A stretch of DNA of 64,000 nt from Novosphingobium sp. 9U (GCF_902506425.1 NZ_LR732469.1:1429001-1493000); one strand, 5' to 3'. Shown: positions 49,866 to 59,756, counted from the first letter of the stretch. Notes: generated by a model from the letters alone, not told the origin. Made by a program: numbers and translations.

Positions 49866-50546
49866 TTAAGCCCCGACCAGACCCTTGATCGCGCTCTCGA
49901 ACAAGGCCCGGCCGTCACTCCCACCATGCGCGGCTTCGATAGCCCGCTCGGGGTGGGGCATCATGCCCAGCACGTTGCCCGCCTTGTTCAGGATCCCCGC
50001 AATGGAGCGGGCCGAGCCGTTTACGTCCTCGGCATAGCGGAAGGCCACCCGACCCTCGCCTTCCAGCCGATCGAGCGTCTCGTCGTCGGCATAGAAGTTG
50101 CCGTCATGGTGCGCGACCGGAAGGCGGACAATTTGCCCGGCCTCGTAGCCGCCGGTGAACAGCGTCTGGTTGTTCTCGACCACGAGCGGCACTTCGCGAC
50201 AGACGAAGCGGATGCCTGAATTGCGCAGCAAGGCGCCCGGAAGCAGCCCGCTTTCGGTCAGCACCTGAAAGCCGTTGCACACGCCCAGCACTGGAACGCC
50301 ACGCTCCGCCGCCTCGATTACCGCGCGCATGACTGGCGAACGCGAGGCGATCGCGCCGCAACGCAAATAGTCACCGTAGGAGAAACCACCGGGCACGCCG
50401 ATGAAGTCCAGGTTCTCCGGCAATTCGGCATCGCCATGCCAGACGCGCAGCGGCGCGGCGCCGGAGACCTTCTCCAGCGCGTCGGCCATGTCCCGGTCGC
50501 AGTTCGAGCCGGGAAACGTGATCACCGCGCCGCGGAAGCTGCTCAT
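49866..50546 (-). CDS. purQ: phosphoribosylformylglycinamidine synthase subunit PurQ
   Basis: This 226-residue glutaminase subunit supplies ammonia to PurL. The catalytic Cys90 is in [14 protein letters not shown] and the His/Glu in [12 protein letters not shown]. It begins [19 protein letters not shown] at 50546; a longer upstream frame overlaps purS and is rejected. Its ATG overlaps the purS stop (ATGA), so the two are coupled. purL is not in the window. Confidence 0.97.
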   Translation of the reverse strand: MSSFRGAVITFPGSNCDRDMADALEKVSGAAPLRVWHGDAELPENLDFIGVPGGFSYGDYLRCGAIASRSPVMRAVIEAAERGVPVLGVCNGFQVLTESGLLPGALLRNSGIRFVCREVPLVVENNQTLFTGGYEAGQIVRLPVAHHDGNFYADDETLDRLEGEGRVAFRYAEDVNGSARSIAGILNKAGNVLGMMPHPERAIEAAHGGSDGRALFESAIKGLVGA

Positions 50547-50779
50547 GCGGCGACCTTCTCGATGCGGTAGTTCTCGATCACCATGTTGGCGAGCAGCTTG
50601 CGGCACATGTCGTCCAGCGCGCCGTCGGGGGTGCCCTCGTCGACGTCGAGCTCGATAAGCCGACCCGCCCGCACGTCGTTGACGCCGGAAAAGCCCAGCC
50701 CCTCGAGCGAGTGGTGGATCGCGCGCCCTTGCGGATCGAGCACACCGGGCTTGAGGCTGACATGGACACGCACTTTCAT
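50543..50779 (-). CDS. purS: phosphoribosylformylglycinamidine synthase subunit PurS
   Basis: This 78-residue protein of the PurSQL complex begins [20 protein letters not shown] and ends [14 protein letters not shown]. The [20 protein letters not shown] segment is diagnostic. It overlaps purQ by 4 nt. No purC precedes it. Confidence 0.96.
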   Translation of the reverse strand: MKVRVHVSLKPGVLDPQGRAIHHSLEGLGFSGVNDVRAGRLIELDVDEGTPDGALDDMCRKLLANMVIENYRIEKVAA

Positions 50780-50900
50780 CGCCGGGCCTTTCGCGTTGGC
50801 GCAAGATTGCGCCGCCTATGCCCCTGCAGGCGATTCGGGGCAAGGCGCAGGCCCGCTTTGCGGTTGAACCCCGATCGGCTGCGTGTCATCCCATCGGCAC

Positions 50901-51809
50901 ATGGACATTCGCTTCGACGATCAGGTCGCCATCGTGACGGGCGCCGGCAACGGCCTTGGCCGCGCCTATGCGCTGGAACTGGCCCGGCGCGGCTCCAGGG
51001 TGGTGGTCAACGACCTGGGCGCGGCCCGCGACGGCACCGGCCACTCCGATGCAGCCCTCGCCGTCGCCGAAGAAATCCGCAGCTTGGGCGGAGAGGCCAT
51101 CGCCGACGGCAGCGACGTGTCCGACTTCGCGCAGATGGAGGCGCTCGCCGCGCGTACGCTCGAAGCTTGGGGCGGCGTGCATATCCTGATCAACAACGCC
51201 GGGATCTTGCGCGATCGCACGTTCGCCAAGATGGAGGCGGCCGACTTCGAGGCGGTGATCCGCGTCCACCTGCTGGGCAGCGCCTTTGCCACCAAGGCGG
51301 TGTGGAACGTGATGCGAGAGCAACGCTATGGGCGCGTGCTGATGACGAGCTCCGCTTCGGGCATGGGCGGCAACTTTGGCCAGGCGAACTACAGCGCAGC
51401 GAAGCTCGGCGTCGTCGGCCTCGCCAACACATTGCGGCTGGAAGGCGTCAAGTACGGGATACGGGTAAACAGCATAGTGCCGGCCGCTGGCACGCGGATG
51501 ACCGAAGACATCTTTCCGAACAGCGCCTTTGACGCGTTCGGCGTGGAGAACGTCGTGCCGGCCGCACTCTTCCTGGTCAGCAAGGACGCCCCGAATGGCG
51601 AGATCCTCAGCGCCGGCGCCGGCGTGGTGCAAGGCGGCTGGGTGACCATGGGCGACGGCGTACTTCTGCCGGAAGCGAACCGCACCGTCGAAGGCGTCGC
51701 CCGTGCGTGGGCACAGGTCGCAGCGCAGGAGCCGGGCGAGCCGGTGCGCAATGGGCTGGAGCAGGCGCACCGGATGTTTGCGCTGTTGGGTGGCGCGAAT
51801 GGAGGGTAG
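50901..51809 (+). CDS. SDR-family (3R)-hydroxyacyl-CoA dehydrogenase-like protein
   Basis: This 302-residue NAD(P)-dependent dehydrogenase has TGAGNGLGRAYALELARRG, NDLGAARDGTG, NNAGILRDRTF and the catalytic MTSSASGMGG...YSAAK set. The NDLGAARDGTG and RDRTFAKM features match the dehydrogenase part of peroxisomal multifunctional enzyme type 2/HSD17B4-like proteins, suggesting beta-oxidation or steroid-type substrates. No MaoC hydratase is attached. ATG 50901 was chosen; GTG 50883 is an alternative with no better ribosome site. Confidence 0.83.
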   Translation: MDIRFDDQVAIVTGAGNGLGRAYALELARRGSRVVVNDLGAARDGTGHSDAALAVAEEIRSLGGEAIADGSDVSDFAQMEALAARTLEAWGGVHILINNAGILRDRTFAKMEAADFEAVIRVHLLGSAFATKAVWNVMREQRYGRVLMTSSASGMGGNFGQANYSAAKLGVVGLANTLRLEGVKYGIRVNSIVPAAGTRMTEDIFPNSAFDAFGVENVVPAALFLVSKDAPNGEILSAGAGVVQGGWVTMGDGVLLPEANRTVEGVARAWAQVAAQEPGEPVRNGLEQAHRMFALLGGANGG

Positions 51810-51896
51810 CGCAAAGCCCGCGATGGGTTCCAAGCAGGCCGGCTACCTTGGTGCGACAAAGCTCAGCAAAGTCGGCGAAGGAGCGAAGCGGCGTCC

Positions 51897-52262
51897 TTAA
51901 TCCTCGACCACCTTCAGCAGCCGCCGCTCCAGCGGCACGAGAACGCCGGCAAGCTCATGCCCGCGCTTCAGCACCTGGCCGGCCTCGCCGAAGAGCGTCC
52001 ACATGCCCTGCTTGCCTCGTAGCGCTGGTCGCTTCTCGATGCGGGCCTGGGGCCGTTCGGCAGCGCGGCGGAAAGCGGAGAAGTTCGCAGCATCGCGGCC
52101 GAAATCCATCGCGTAATCGCGCCACTGGCCAGCCGCGACCATGCGGCCATAAAGGTCGAGAATACGCTGCAATTCGATGCGGTCGAAGCCGACCTGCAGC
52201 GGCCGGATGCCCGGAAAGGCGATGACGTTGGCGCCCGGGGGTCCGGATGCAGGTGCAGCCAT
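51897..52262 (-). CDS. DUF2794 domain protein
   Basis: This 121-residue protein consists of a short low-complexity start (MAAPASGPPGANVIAFPG) and the DUF2794 core: VGFDRIELQRILDLYGRMVA, GQWRDYAMDFGRDAANF, SAFRRAAERPQARIEKRPAL and GKQGMWTLFGEAGQVLKRGH. The family is alphaproteobacterial and of unknown function. It starts 7 bp after the cysE stop, so it belongs to the same operon. Confidence 0.92.
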   Translation of the reverse strand: MAAPASGPPGANVIAFPGIRPLQVGFDRIELQRILDLYGRMVAAGQWRDYAMDFGRDAANFSAFRRAAERPQARIEKRPALRGKQGMWTLFGEAGQVLKRGHELAGVLVPLERRLLKVVED

Positions 52263-52269
52263 CGTGCCG

Positions 52270-52971
52270 TCAGGTACCCGTCAAGTTCGTGGAAGCCGGC
52301 ACGCTCGACGCGCTATGCTCCAGCAGCAGCGCAACCTGGTCACGCAAGCGGGCGACCTCGGCTTCGAGGAACTCGACGCGCTGCACGCCCGAGGGTTCGC
52401 ACGGCTCCTTGCAGGGCGTACCGTAGGGCATGAACTCCTTGGCCCAAGTCTCGGCCGCCACCAGCGTGGAGCGTGCCTTGACGCCGATCATCGTCGCGCC
52501 TTCGGGCACGTCCTCGGTGACGACGGCGCTGGCGCCGATGCGGGCGCGCCGGCCCACCGTGATCGGCCCCAGGATCTGCGCGCCCGACCCGAGGATCACG
52601 TTGTCCTCCAGCGTGGGGTGGCGCTTGCCCGGCCTGCCATTCGTGGGATTGGTGCCGCCCAGCGTCACGCACTGATAGATCGTCACGTTGTCACCGATCA
52701 CGGCAGTCTCGCCGATGACGGAGAAGCCATGGTCGATGAAGAAATTGCGGCCGATCGTAGCGCCGGGGTGAATGTCGATCGCAGTGAACATGCGCGACAT
52801 GTGGTTGATCGCGCGCGCAAGGAAGAACAGGCGCGCCTTGAACAGGCGGTGCGCGACCTTATGCCAGAACAGCGCCCAGACGCCGGGGTACAGCAGCACT
52901 TCCCAGCGCGAACGCGGCGCCGGATCGCGCGCTACGATGGAGTCGAGGTAGCGGATCAATCCGTTCAACAT
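52270..52971 (-). CDS. cysE: serine O-acetyltransferase
   Basis: This 233-residue enzyme makes O-acetylserine for cysteine synthesis. A helical N-terminus (MLNGLIRYLDSIVARDPA) is followed by a left-handed beta-helix with IHPGATIGRNFFIDHGFSVI, GDNVTIYQCVTLGG and GRPGKRHPTLEDNV, a hexapeptide repeat GSGAQILGPITVG. A C-terminal coiled-coil-like tail (FLEAEVARLRDQVALLLE) is present. The short N-terminal domain fits the EpsC-type CysE. An upstream ATG 12 codons earlier is less likely. Confidence 0.94.
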   Translation of the reverse strand: MLNGLIRYLDSIVARDPAPRSRWEVLLYPGVWALFWHKVAHRLFKARLFFLARAINHMSRMFTAIDIHPGATIGRNFFIDHGFSVIGETAVIGDNVTIYQCVTLGGTNPTNGRPGKRHPTLEDNVILGSGAQILGPITVGRRARIGASAVVTEDVPEGATMIGVKARSTLVAAETWAKEFMPYGTPCKEPCEPSGVQRVEFLEAEVARLRDQVALLLEHSASSVPASTNLTGT

Positions 52972-53017
52972 CGCCCCGTTTCTCCTACCAATCTCACGAC
53001 AACGCAACCTGCACGGG

Positions 53018-53635
53018 TCAGGTTGCGTCGCGGGAGGCCCCTGTAGTCTCGTTCACCGCATCGCGCCAGATCGATAACGTCGGCGCCTGCTTGCGTTCCA
53101 GACTGAGCCGATCGATCGCCTCGACCAACCGCTCCGCGCCCAGATGGCTACGCTCGGCCCTGGGTACAAGGTAGGCCAGCGCTGCGGGATCGAGTACGAG
53201 CCCGCGCATTTCCGCATGGAGTGCCAGCAACTCGTCCATCATCGCCTCGTCCGGCGCACCGATCCGCAACGGCAGCGCCGCACCCATGCGCGAGGCGAGA
53301 TCGGGCAAGGCTATGCGCCACTCGCCGGGCGGTGCTGCGCTGACGACCAGCAAAGGCCGGCCGCTTTCCTGCGCACGGTTCCAGCGGTGGAACACATCGG
53401 CCTCGACCATGCGATCGGCGTCGTCGAGCACGTCGCCACTGCCGCTCTCGGCGAACCACCGCGCCAGGAGCGACTTGCCCGAGCGCGGCTCTCCCGTCAG
53501 CACGGCTGTGCCGAAAGGCCAGCGCGACGGTTCCTGCAATGCCGTCACCGCGGCTGCATTGGCGTTGCCGACCACGATCCGCGGCGGACCACTTCCGACA
53601 AGCGTCAATGGCAGGGCGATCTGGCGCATGCGCAT
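53018..53635 (-). CDS. hdaA: DnaA-related replication regulator HdaA
   Basis: This protein has about 205 residues and one AAA-like domain: TGEPRSGKSLLARWF with the P-loop 48-55, Walker B-like DVLDDADRMVEA, and an ALPLRIGAPDEAMMDELLALH lid region, ending in a small helical segment. HdaA promotes inactivation of DnaA-ATP with the beta clamp. The N-terminal QIALPL motif resembles the clamp-binding peptide (Q-x-x-L-x-L/F). ATG 53629 is a possible alternative start. It follows the DUF2066-like gene by 8 bp. Confidence 0.85.
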   Translation of the reverse strand: MRMRQIALPLTLVGSGPPRIVVGNANAAAVTALQEPSRWPFGTAVLTGEPRSGKSLLARWFAESGSGDVLDDADRMVEADVFHRWNRAQESGRPLLVVSAAPPGEWRIALPDLASRMGAALPLRIGAPDEAMMDELLALHAEMRGLVLDPAALAYLVPRAERSHLGAERLVEAIDRLSLERKQAPTLSIWRDAVNETTGASRDAT

Positions 53636-53643
53636 GGCGCGCC

Positions 53644-54936
53644 TTAGCGGCTGATCCTGAGCACGCTGCCGCTCGCCGCCACCTTCCAGCCGCGCGCCTG
53701 CAGCGCCGTGATCAGCGCACCCTGCCCGCCCGATACCGACACGCGCATGACCGAAGTACCGCCGATCGCCAGGCTGGTCGTCGCTGCATTCTGAACACCG
53801 GGCGCACCGCGCACGGCGGAGAGCGCCGCGTCGACAGCGGCCGCATCGGGAGAGGCGAACTGGACCGTCACGGTCTGCACTTCCAACTGTGCGACAGGCT
53901 CGGGCGTGATCGTCGGGACGGCCGAGGGCGCCGTCTCGGCAGGTCGCGGTGCCTTGTCGACATCGCGCTCCATCAGGCGGGTGCGCAGTTCGGCCAGCGC
54001 ATTGTCGAAGGCAATGCGTCCGCTCAGCAGCGTCGGATCGGGCGTAAGCTCGCCGCGGATCAGCGCGTCGCGATAGATGCCGTCGATCCGCTCGACCGCC
54101 TTGGCCAGCATCTGCGGCACCGCCTCGTCGTTGCGGACCGTCATGCTGAAGGTCTCCAGCACTTTGCTGTCCGGGCCATAGCGTGCGGTGAAGGTGCCGC
54201 GCACGGGACCGCCAGGCCATTGGCGCTCCAGCCGGGCGACGGGCACGACGACATCGGCGGCGTTGAACTGGTCAAGAATGTTGCGCCACCACAGGCGGCT
54301 GCGGCGACCGGGCTGGCCGGCGGTGAGGATCAGCGATTCGCCCCCCGAACCTGCAGGCCGCACGTAATCGACCGGGCTGGCGGAGGCCTGGAATTCGGCC
54401 CAGGCCTTTTGCCAGGCGCCGCGCACTTCGAAGACCTGGCGCACGCCGCCCGAGGAGAGCACCGGGATCACCAGCATGGGCGCGGAGTGGACGCCCCCGC
54501 CCTCGCCGCCCCCGACATACTGCCCGGCCTTGGTGCGGTCGAAGATGACGCCGAGCCGCGCGACGTACCGATGCGGGCCGATCTGCTCGCGCTCGATCAC
54601 GACGGAGGAAACCATCGCATCGATCGCCTCGACCGGCATGGCGGGGCCGTTCAGCTTTTCCCAGGCCTTCTTCTCGGCCAGCTTCCAGCCTTCGATCCGT
54701 GCCTCCGCACCGGTCTTGCCGGTGACGTCGACGACAATGCCGTTGACCTGGATATCGACCGAGTTGGCGACCGGAAGAACACCGCGGTCACCCTCGACCT
54801 GGGCGATCAGCCGCGAGGTGCCGAAGGCCAGCACACCGATTAGCGCCGCGGCACCGATCATCAACCCCGCCCTGCCCCGTGGGCCAGCTTCGACTATGCG
54901 CATGCGCAGGTTCTTGTGGGGAAGTGCGGTGGTCAT
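53644..54936 (-). CDS. DUF2066-like protein
   Basis: The protein has about 430 residues with one N-terminal membrane helix ([19 protein letters not shown]). The segment [33 protein letters not shown] resembles the DUF2066 pattern, and the C-terminal half has a [24 protein letters not shown] region resembling a heavy-metal-associated/ferredoxin-like fold without the CxxC motif. Its place beside hdaA and purM is shared with DUF2066 genes of other proteobacteria. The start at 54936 is favoured; 54903 is possible. Confidence 0.72.
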   Translation of the reverse strand: MTTALPHKNLRMRIVEAGPRGRAGLMIGAAALIGVLAFGTSRLIAQVEGDRGVLPVANSVDIQVNGIVVDVTGKTGAEARIEGWKLAEKKAWEKLNGPAMPVEAIDAMVSSVVIEREQIGPHRYVARLGVIFDRTKAGQYVGGGEGGGVHSAPMLVIPVLSSGGVRQVFEVRGAWQKAWAEFQASASPVDYVRPAGSGGESLILTAGQPGRRSRLWWRNILDQFNAADVVVPVARLERQWPGGPVRGTFTARYGPDSKVLETFSMTVRNDEAVPQMLAKAVERIDGIYRDALIRGELTPDPTLLSGRIAFDNALAELRTRLMERDVDKAPRPAETAPSAVPTITPEPVAQLEVQTVTVQFASPDAAAVDAALSAVRGAPGVQNAATTSLAIGGTSVMRVSVSGGQGALITALQARGWKVAASGSVLRISR

Positions 54937-55007
54937 CGTCAAAGCCGCGCGCCTTTTGCCCAAACGCCGATGGAAATCCAAGCGGTAAAGCGTTAGTCGC
55001 ACCCGCC

Positions 55008-56123
55008 ATGTCAGATGAACCCGCCCAGAGCAGCCAAGAGAACCGCTACAGCTACGCCCAGGCAGGCGTGTCGATCGCCGCCGGCAATGCGCTGGTGAAG
55101 GCCATCGCGCCGCTTGCCAAGGCCACCGCCCGCCCCGGCGCAGACGCTGAGCTCGGCGGTTTCGGCGGCTTCTTCGACCTTCGCGCAGCGGGCTATTCCG
55201 ATCCGCTGCTGGTGGCGGCGAACGATGGAGTCGGCACCAAGGTCAAGCTGGCGATCGATCACGACCGGCATGACCAGATCGGCATCGACCTGGTTGCTAT
55301 GTGCGTCAACGACCTGATCGTCCAGGGCGCCGAACCGCTGTTCTTCCTCGACTATTTTGCCACCGGCAAGCTGGAGAACGGCATCGCCGAGCGCGTCGTC
55401 GCCGGCATCGCCGAGGGCTGCCGGATCGCCGGCTGCGCCCTCATCGGCGGCGAGACGGCTGAAATGCCAGGCATGTATGCGGCCGGCGACTACGACCTTG
55501 CCGGCTTCTGCGTCGGCGCGGTGGAGCGCGGACAGCAGCTGACCGGCGACAAGGTGGCCGAAGGCGACGTGCTGCTGGGCCTCGCGTCATCGGGCGTGCA
55601 TTCCAACGGCTACTCGCTGGTACGGCGCCTGGCTGCGGACAAGGGCTGGAAGCTGGACCGGCCGGCGCTGTTCGACTCCGACGTGCTGCTGATCGAGGCG
55701 CTGATCGCGCCGACCCGCATCTACGTGAAGAGCCTCCTGCCGCTGGTACGCTCGGGCAAGATCCATGCACTGGCGCACATCACCGGCGGCGGCTTGCTGG
55801 AGAACATTCCGCGCGTGCTGCCTGAGGGTCTGCGCGCTCATGTCGATGCCGACGCCTGGGAGCAGCCGCGGCTGATGGCGTTCCTGCAGGCGCAAGGCAA
55901 CATCGAGCCGGCCGAGATGGCGCGCACCTTCAACTGCGGCGTGGGCATGGTGCTGTCGGTCGCGGCCGAGGACGTGGCGGCCGTCACTGCGGCTTTGACC
56001 GAGGCTGGCGAGACCGTCCACCGCGTCGGCGAGATCCGGGCAGGCCAGCGTGGCTGCACCGTGACCGGCAGCGCCGAAGTCTGGTCCGCGCGCGAGTCCT
56101 GGAGCGCCGGGCACGACGCCTGA
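55008..56123 (+). CDS. purM: phosphoribosylformylglycinamidine cyclo-ligase
   Basis: This 371-residue AIR synthetase closes the imidazole ring in purine synthesis. Visible features are [71 protein letters not shown] and [18 protein letters not shown]. The start [12 protein letters not shown] at 55008 fits; upstream in-frame codons run into the divergent DUF2066-like gene. The gap between the two start codons is 71 bp. Confidence 0.97.
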   Translation: MSDEPAQSSQENRYSYAQAGVSIAAGNALVKAIAPLAKATARPGADAELGGFGGFFDLRAAGYSDPLLVAANDGVGTKVKLAIDHDRHDQIGIDLVAMCVNDLIVQGAEPLFFLDYFATGKLENGIAERVVAGIAEGCRIAGCALIGGETAEMPGMYAAGDYDLAGFCVGAVERGQQLTGDKVAEGDVLLGLASSGVHSNGYSLVRRLAADKGWKLDRPALFDSDVLLIEALIAPTRIYVKSLLPLVRSGKIHALAHITGGGLLENIPRVLPEGLRAHVDADAWEQPRLMAFLQAQGNIEPAEMARTFNCGVGMVLSVAAEDVAAVTAALTEAGETVHRVGEIRAGQRGCTVTGSAEVWSARESWSAGHDA

Positions 56124-56142
56124 GCCGAGCGGCAGCGGGCAG

Positions 56143-56236
56143 GCTTCGACAAGCTCAGCCTAGGCGGTATCTGGGTAAACCGATGCACTCGAGGCTGGTT
56201 TTACATCTACACCGCCCAGGCTGAGCTTGTCGAAGC
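56143..56236. repeat. inverted repeat of the GCTTCGACAAGCTCAGC family, copy 1
   Basis: The arm GCTTCGACAAGCTCAGCC and its extension TAGGCGGT (56143-56168) are complementary to 56211-56236 over 26 bp with one mismatch. It lies between convergent purM and the AI-2E transporter gene, a position suited to bidirectional termination. Confidence 0.85.
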
Positions 56237-56255
56237 CCCTGCCCGAGCCAACGGT

Positions 56256-57347
56256 TTAATCCCGCGGCACCCCGTCGATATCCTCGCCCAGGGTGTCGCG
56301 CAGGTAGAACTCGCGCACGCCTACGAAAGCGATGACGAGCAGCGCGCCCGCGAAGAACACGCCGTAGACCCCGAACACAGCGCCCACCCCCAGGATCGTG
56401 AACAGCGTCAAGGCGGGCGGAATGCTCACGACCGTTCGGTTTATAAAGGGGGTCAGCATGTACCCCTCGATCACCCGCACGGCCAAGTATGCGACCACCG
56501 TCTGCCACAGCACGTCGCCGCCTTCCGATGCGGCGAGGCCGATCGCCGGCAGCATGGCGACCGCCGGCCCGACATAGGGGACGAATTCGCTCAGCCCGCC
56601 GAGCAGGCCGAGTGCCGCCCACGATTCGAGCCCGGCCAGCCACAGCGACCCGCCGATCACCAGGGCCATCAGCGTCATCGTGATCAGCTTCGCTTTGAGC
56701 CAGAGCTTCAGCGCCAGCGACATCTCGTCGAGCGCGCGCTCCATCGTCGGCCGGCCCGGCGGCGGTGTCAGCAGGACGACGGCATTTCGGTAAGGCGTGG
56801 GATTGCCGGCGATGAACATGGCGCCCACGATCACGATGGCGAAGTTCAGCAGGATCTCCCCGGCGCCGCGAACCAGGTCGCTCAAGCTGTCGGCGATCTT
56901 GCTGCCGCCGGCCGCCGCTTGTCCGGCCTGGACCACGGCCTTGCCGACCTGGGTAGTGGAGAGCCCGCGCTCGATCGTCTCCAGCGTGCCGGGCAGGTTG
57001 CCCAGCATGGCGCCCAGCTCCGTGCCGAACTGCACCGTCAGCAGATAGCCGATCGCTCCGAATGCGGCGAGCACCAACAGCGTGCCGAGCCCCAGCGCCA
57101 CGCTCCAGTTGCGCACGCCGATGCGCTGCATCAGCCGAGCCGCGCTGCGGAACATGACTGCGCCCAGCAGCGAGCCGAAGGCCAGCAGCAGCAAGTCCGA
57201 CGCGCGCCAGGCCATCATCAGGATGGCGGCGATCAGCACCGTCCATCCCAGACGGCGCAAGTAGGTCAGGTCTTCTGGGCTGGGCTTGAAGGGCGCCTGC
57301 ATCATCGGGCCCGCATCATCGGGTTGCCCGTCTGACGGCAAAAGCAT
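56256..57347 (-). CDS. AI-2E family transporter (PerM/TqsA-like)
   Basis: This protein of about 363 residues has around eight membrane helices: VLIAAILMMAWRASDLLLLA, SVALGLGTLLVLAAFGAIGY, IIVGAMF-type and ALVIGGSLWLAGLESW. The family signature GGLSEFVPYVGPAVAMLPAI is clear near the C-terminal half. Such exporters move small molecules; the substrate is unknown. ATG 57347 is used; 57305 is possible. A frame extending to 57524 has no ribosome site and overlaps purN control DNA. Confidence 0.9.
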   Translation of the reverse strand: MLLPSDGQPDDAGPMMQAPFKPSPEDLTYLRRLGWTVLIAAILMMAWRASDLLLLAFGSLLGAVMFRSAARLMQRIGVRNWSVALGLGTLLVLAAFGAIGYLLTVQFGTELGAMLGNLPGTLETIERGLSTTQVGKAVVQAGQAAAGGSKIADSLSDLVRGAGEILLNFAIVIVGAMFIAGNPTPYRNAVVLLTPPPGRPTMERALDEMSLALKLWLKAKLITMTLMALVIGGSLWLAGLESWAALGLLGGLSEFVPYVGPAVAMLPAIGLAASEGGDVLWQTVVAYLAVRVIEGYMLTPFINRTVVSIPPALTLFTILGVGAVFGVYGVFFAGALLVIAFVGVREFYLRDTLGEDIDGVPRD

Positions 57348-57468
57348 AGGGGCAGCGCGATGCAGCCGGGGCGTGCGCCAGGATACGTGCCGAGATTCTA
57401 GGGGGGCGACCAGCCATGACGCGCCAAACGTATGGAACAACCATGCTGTTCCTCGCGGCCTCGCGATC

Positions 57469-58425
57469 GTGAGCGCGCCACGCGCGAAAGTCGCGGTGCT
57501 GATCTCGGGCAGCGGCACCAACATGGCCTCGCTGCTCTACGCCAGCCGCGCCGCCGACTGCCCGTTCGAGCTCGTACTGGTCGCCAGCAACAAGCCGGAG
57601 GCAGGCGGCCTGCGACTAGCCGAGGCAGAGGGCGTGCCGACTTACGCGCTCTCGCACAAGGGCATGGCGCGCGAGGATCACGATACGGCCATGGATGCCG
57701 CGATCCGCGCGAGCGGTGCGCAGTGGGTCGCGCTTGCCGGCTACATGCGCATCCTGACGCCCGGCTTCGTGGCCGGTTGGGAGGGCCGCATGGTCAACAT
57801 CCACCCCTCGCTCCTGCCCAAGTACACTGGCCTCCACACGCATGAGCGCGCGATTGCCGCGGGCGACAGCCATGGCGGCGTCACCGTCCACCTGGTCACG
57901 GCCGAACTCGATTGCGGACCGATCCTGGGCCAGACGCCCGTCGCGATCATGGCGGGGGACACGCCGGACAGCCTCGCGGGCCGCGTGCTGATAGCGGAGC
58001 ACCAGCTCTACGCGCGCTGCCTGGCCGACCTGGTCACGCGCGAGAGCGCACCCGAATGGATCCTTGGCCAAGTGCGCGAGCGCGCCATGGCACTGCCCGA
58101 GGCCGAGGAAACGGTGAGCCATGGCATGCCCTGCTTCGGCGTGATCAAGGGCAAGAAGTTTGCCTACTTCTCGTCCGACCACCATGGCGACGGCCGGGTA
58201 GCGCTGCTCGTGAAGATCAGCGGCGTCGACGAGCAGGCGCAATTGGTCGAGCAGGATGAGGAACGATATTTCCGGCCCGCGTACTTCGGTGATGGCTGGA
58301 TCGGTCTACGGCTGGACCTGGGCGACACCGACTGGGACTCGGTCGCGGATTGGCTCGCGCGGTCCTGGCGTTCGATCGCGCCGCGCAAGTTGACGCAGTT
58401 TCTGGACGCGGCTGGGGAGTTCTAG
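57469..58425 (+). CDS. purN: phosphoribosylglycinamide formyltransferase fused to MmcQ/YjbR domain
   Basis: GTG 57469 gives 318 residues. Residues 1-197 are PurN: VAVLISGSGTNMASLLYAS, the formyl-transfer site MRILTPGFVAGWEGRMVNIH with HPSLLPKYTG, HERAIAAGDSHGGVTVH and DCGPILGQ. About residues 200-318 form a second domain, RERAMALPEAEETVSHGMPC, VIKGKKFAYFSS, VALLVKIS and GWIGLRLDL, which matches the MmcQ/YjbR (CyaY-like) family. PurN alone is about 190-215 residues, so this is a true extension, with no stop or frameshift between. Confidence 0.9.
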   Translation: MSAPRAKVAVLISGSGTNMASLLYASRAADCPFELVLVASNKPEAGGLRLAEAEGVPTYALSHKGMAREDHDTAMDAAIRASGAQWVALAGYMRILTPGFVAGWEGRMVNIHPSLLPKYTGLHTHERAIAAGDSHGGVTVHLVTAELDCGPILGQTPVAIMAGDTPDSLAGRVLIAEHQLYARCLADLVTRESAPEWILGQVRERAMALPEAEETVSHGMPCFGVIKGKKFAYFSSDHHGDGRVALLVKISGVDEQAQLVEQDEERYFRPAYFGDGWIGLRLDLGDTDWDSVADWLARSWRSIAPRKLTQFLDAAGEF

Positions 58426-58458
58426 GCCCTCAGGTTAGCTGGCGCGCTTTGATAAGGT

Positions 58459-58480
58459 CAGGCTGAGCTCGTCAAAAGCC
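58459..58480. repeat. partial copy of the CTTCGACAAGCTCAG repeat
   Basis: A single degenerate arm reads TCAGGCTGAGCTCGTCAAAAGC, resembling GGCTGAGCTTGTCGAAGC of the neighbouring copies but with changes. It lies after the PurN-fusion gene, and no matching left arm was found. Confidence 0.55.
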
Positions 58481-58504
58481 CGCCAGCCAACACCGCCGCC
58501 AAAA

Positions 58505-59227
58505 CTAATCCGCCGGCCACACCAGGATCTGCCCGGCATGGCGCGCGGGCTCGGCTCGAAACGGGCGGCCTTCGATCACCCACTCGGTCACGGACGCAAG
58601 GGCGCCGCTACGAACGATGCGATCCACCGCACCCACGGCGACGGCCAGCGAATCGTCTCCACCACGCACCGTTACCTCCTGGCCGGCGAAGTGGCTCAGT
58701 CCTCGGCTCACGACGATACCCTCGCCCAGCCGCGTCAGGGCCGTCAGCCCGAGTGCCGGGAATGCACCGCCGGCCAACCAAGCCAGAACCGTGCGTGAGA
58801 AGCGCTGCGGCTCGATGGCGGCGTCGGCCGGGTGCCAGATCACACCGCGCACCGGCAAACTCACCGCCAACTCTGCTGCCAGCGCCAGTAGCGCTCGAGA
58901 CACAGGCGCCATGGTGAGACCGCCCGACAGATGCGCGCCCGGGTGTAGCTGCACAGCCTCCAATCCCTCGAACGATGATTCTTCTGCAAACCCGTAAGCC
59001 GCGCCCGGTGCATCGGCTAAGCTCGCCGCCCCCGGCGCCAGGCCCATGCACTCGAACGTCAAACCATTGGCCACGATCTCGACCGCGTCGCCCTCCTCGC
59101 GCGTGATCTGCGCCTGCGCCTGGCACGCTGCCAAGGCCGTCTGAAACGTCGCCACCTCCGGCCGCGCGCCCGGCTCGAACAGGAACGACAGCCCCGCGGC
59201 TGCAAGCTGTGCTGTCTGATCGATCAT
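58505..59227 (-). CDS. conserved-looking protein, 240 aa, unknown
   Basis: ATG 59227 (MIDQTAQLAAAGLSFLFEPG) gives a mostly non-polar, Ala/Leu-rich protein without a signal peptide. ALLALAAELAVSLPVRGVIW followed by HPADAAIEPQRF and FPALGLTALTRLGEG recalls DUF4261-like proteins, but the match is weak. It follows the flavodoxin-like gene by 55 bp and may share its transcript. No function is assigned. Confidence 0.65.
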   Translation of the reverse strand: MIDQTAQLAAAGLSFLFEPGARPEVATFQTALAACQAQAQITREEGDAVEIVANGLTFECMGLAPGAASLADAPGAAYGFAEESSFEGLEAVQLHPGAHLSGGLTMAPVSRALLALAAELAVSLPVRGVIWHPADAAIEPQRFSRTVLAWLAGGAFPALGLTALTRLGEGIVVSRGLSHFAGQEVTVRGGDDSLAVAVGAVDRIVRSGALASVTEWVIEGRPFRAEPARHAGQILVWPAD

Positions 59228-59282
59228 GTCCGCCCCGTCCGTCAGAGCCGCACCATGCCCGTGTGACGCGCGCGCGTCGAGC

Positions 59283-59756
59283 CTAGAAGATGCCGAGCCG
59301 CAGCCCTTCCGCCATGGCCTCACCCAGTTCGCGGCAGGCCGCCAGGGCCGGCTCGGGCACTACCTTCTCGGCCAGCATCGCCTCGGGGGTCTGCGCGGCG
59401 AAGTTGACGATCAGCGGCTCGGCCACCCGCCGCAGGCGCCATCCGGTGACGATTCGATCGACTTGCGCCTGCGCCCCGTGCCCGTCCGATCCTGCCGCGA
59501 TCGCCGTCGCGTAGGCGCGTCCCTCCACTTGCCCGAGCAGGGGATAGTAGCAGCGGTCGAACATCTCCTTCATCGCGCCCGACAGCGATCCCAGATTCTC
59601 GGGCGCGACGAATACATAACCGCGTGCTGCGAGCAGGTCGTCGGGTGTCACCGCATCTGCGGCCATCAGTCGAGCCCCCTCGCCGGCACCCTTGGCGACG
59701 GCCTGCGCCATGCCGGCAGCCCCGCCGGTGCGGCTGTGCCAGACGATCGTCAACAT
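59283..59756 (-). CDS. flavodoxin-family/NADPH-dependent FMN reductase-like protein
   Basis: This 157-residue protein begins MLTIVWHSRTGGAAGMAQAV with the FMN phosphate loop. It continues with ARGYVFVAPENLGSLSGAMK, EMFDRCYYPLLGQVEGRAYA and a GSDGHGAQAQVDRIVTGW segment, consistent with a flavodoxin-like fold for FMN binding and redox work. The start is ATG 59756; a longer frame reaching 59990 overlaps recJ antisense and is rejected. Confidence 0.83.
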   Translation of the reverse strand: MLTIVWHSRTGGAAGMAQAVAKGAGEGARLMAADAVTPDDLLAARGYVFVAPENLGSLSGAMKEMFDRCYYPLLGQVEGRAYATAIAAGSDGHGAQAQVDRIVTGWRLRRVAEPLIVNFAAQTPEAMLAEKVVPEPALAACRELGEAMAEGLRLGIF

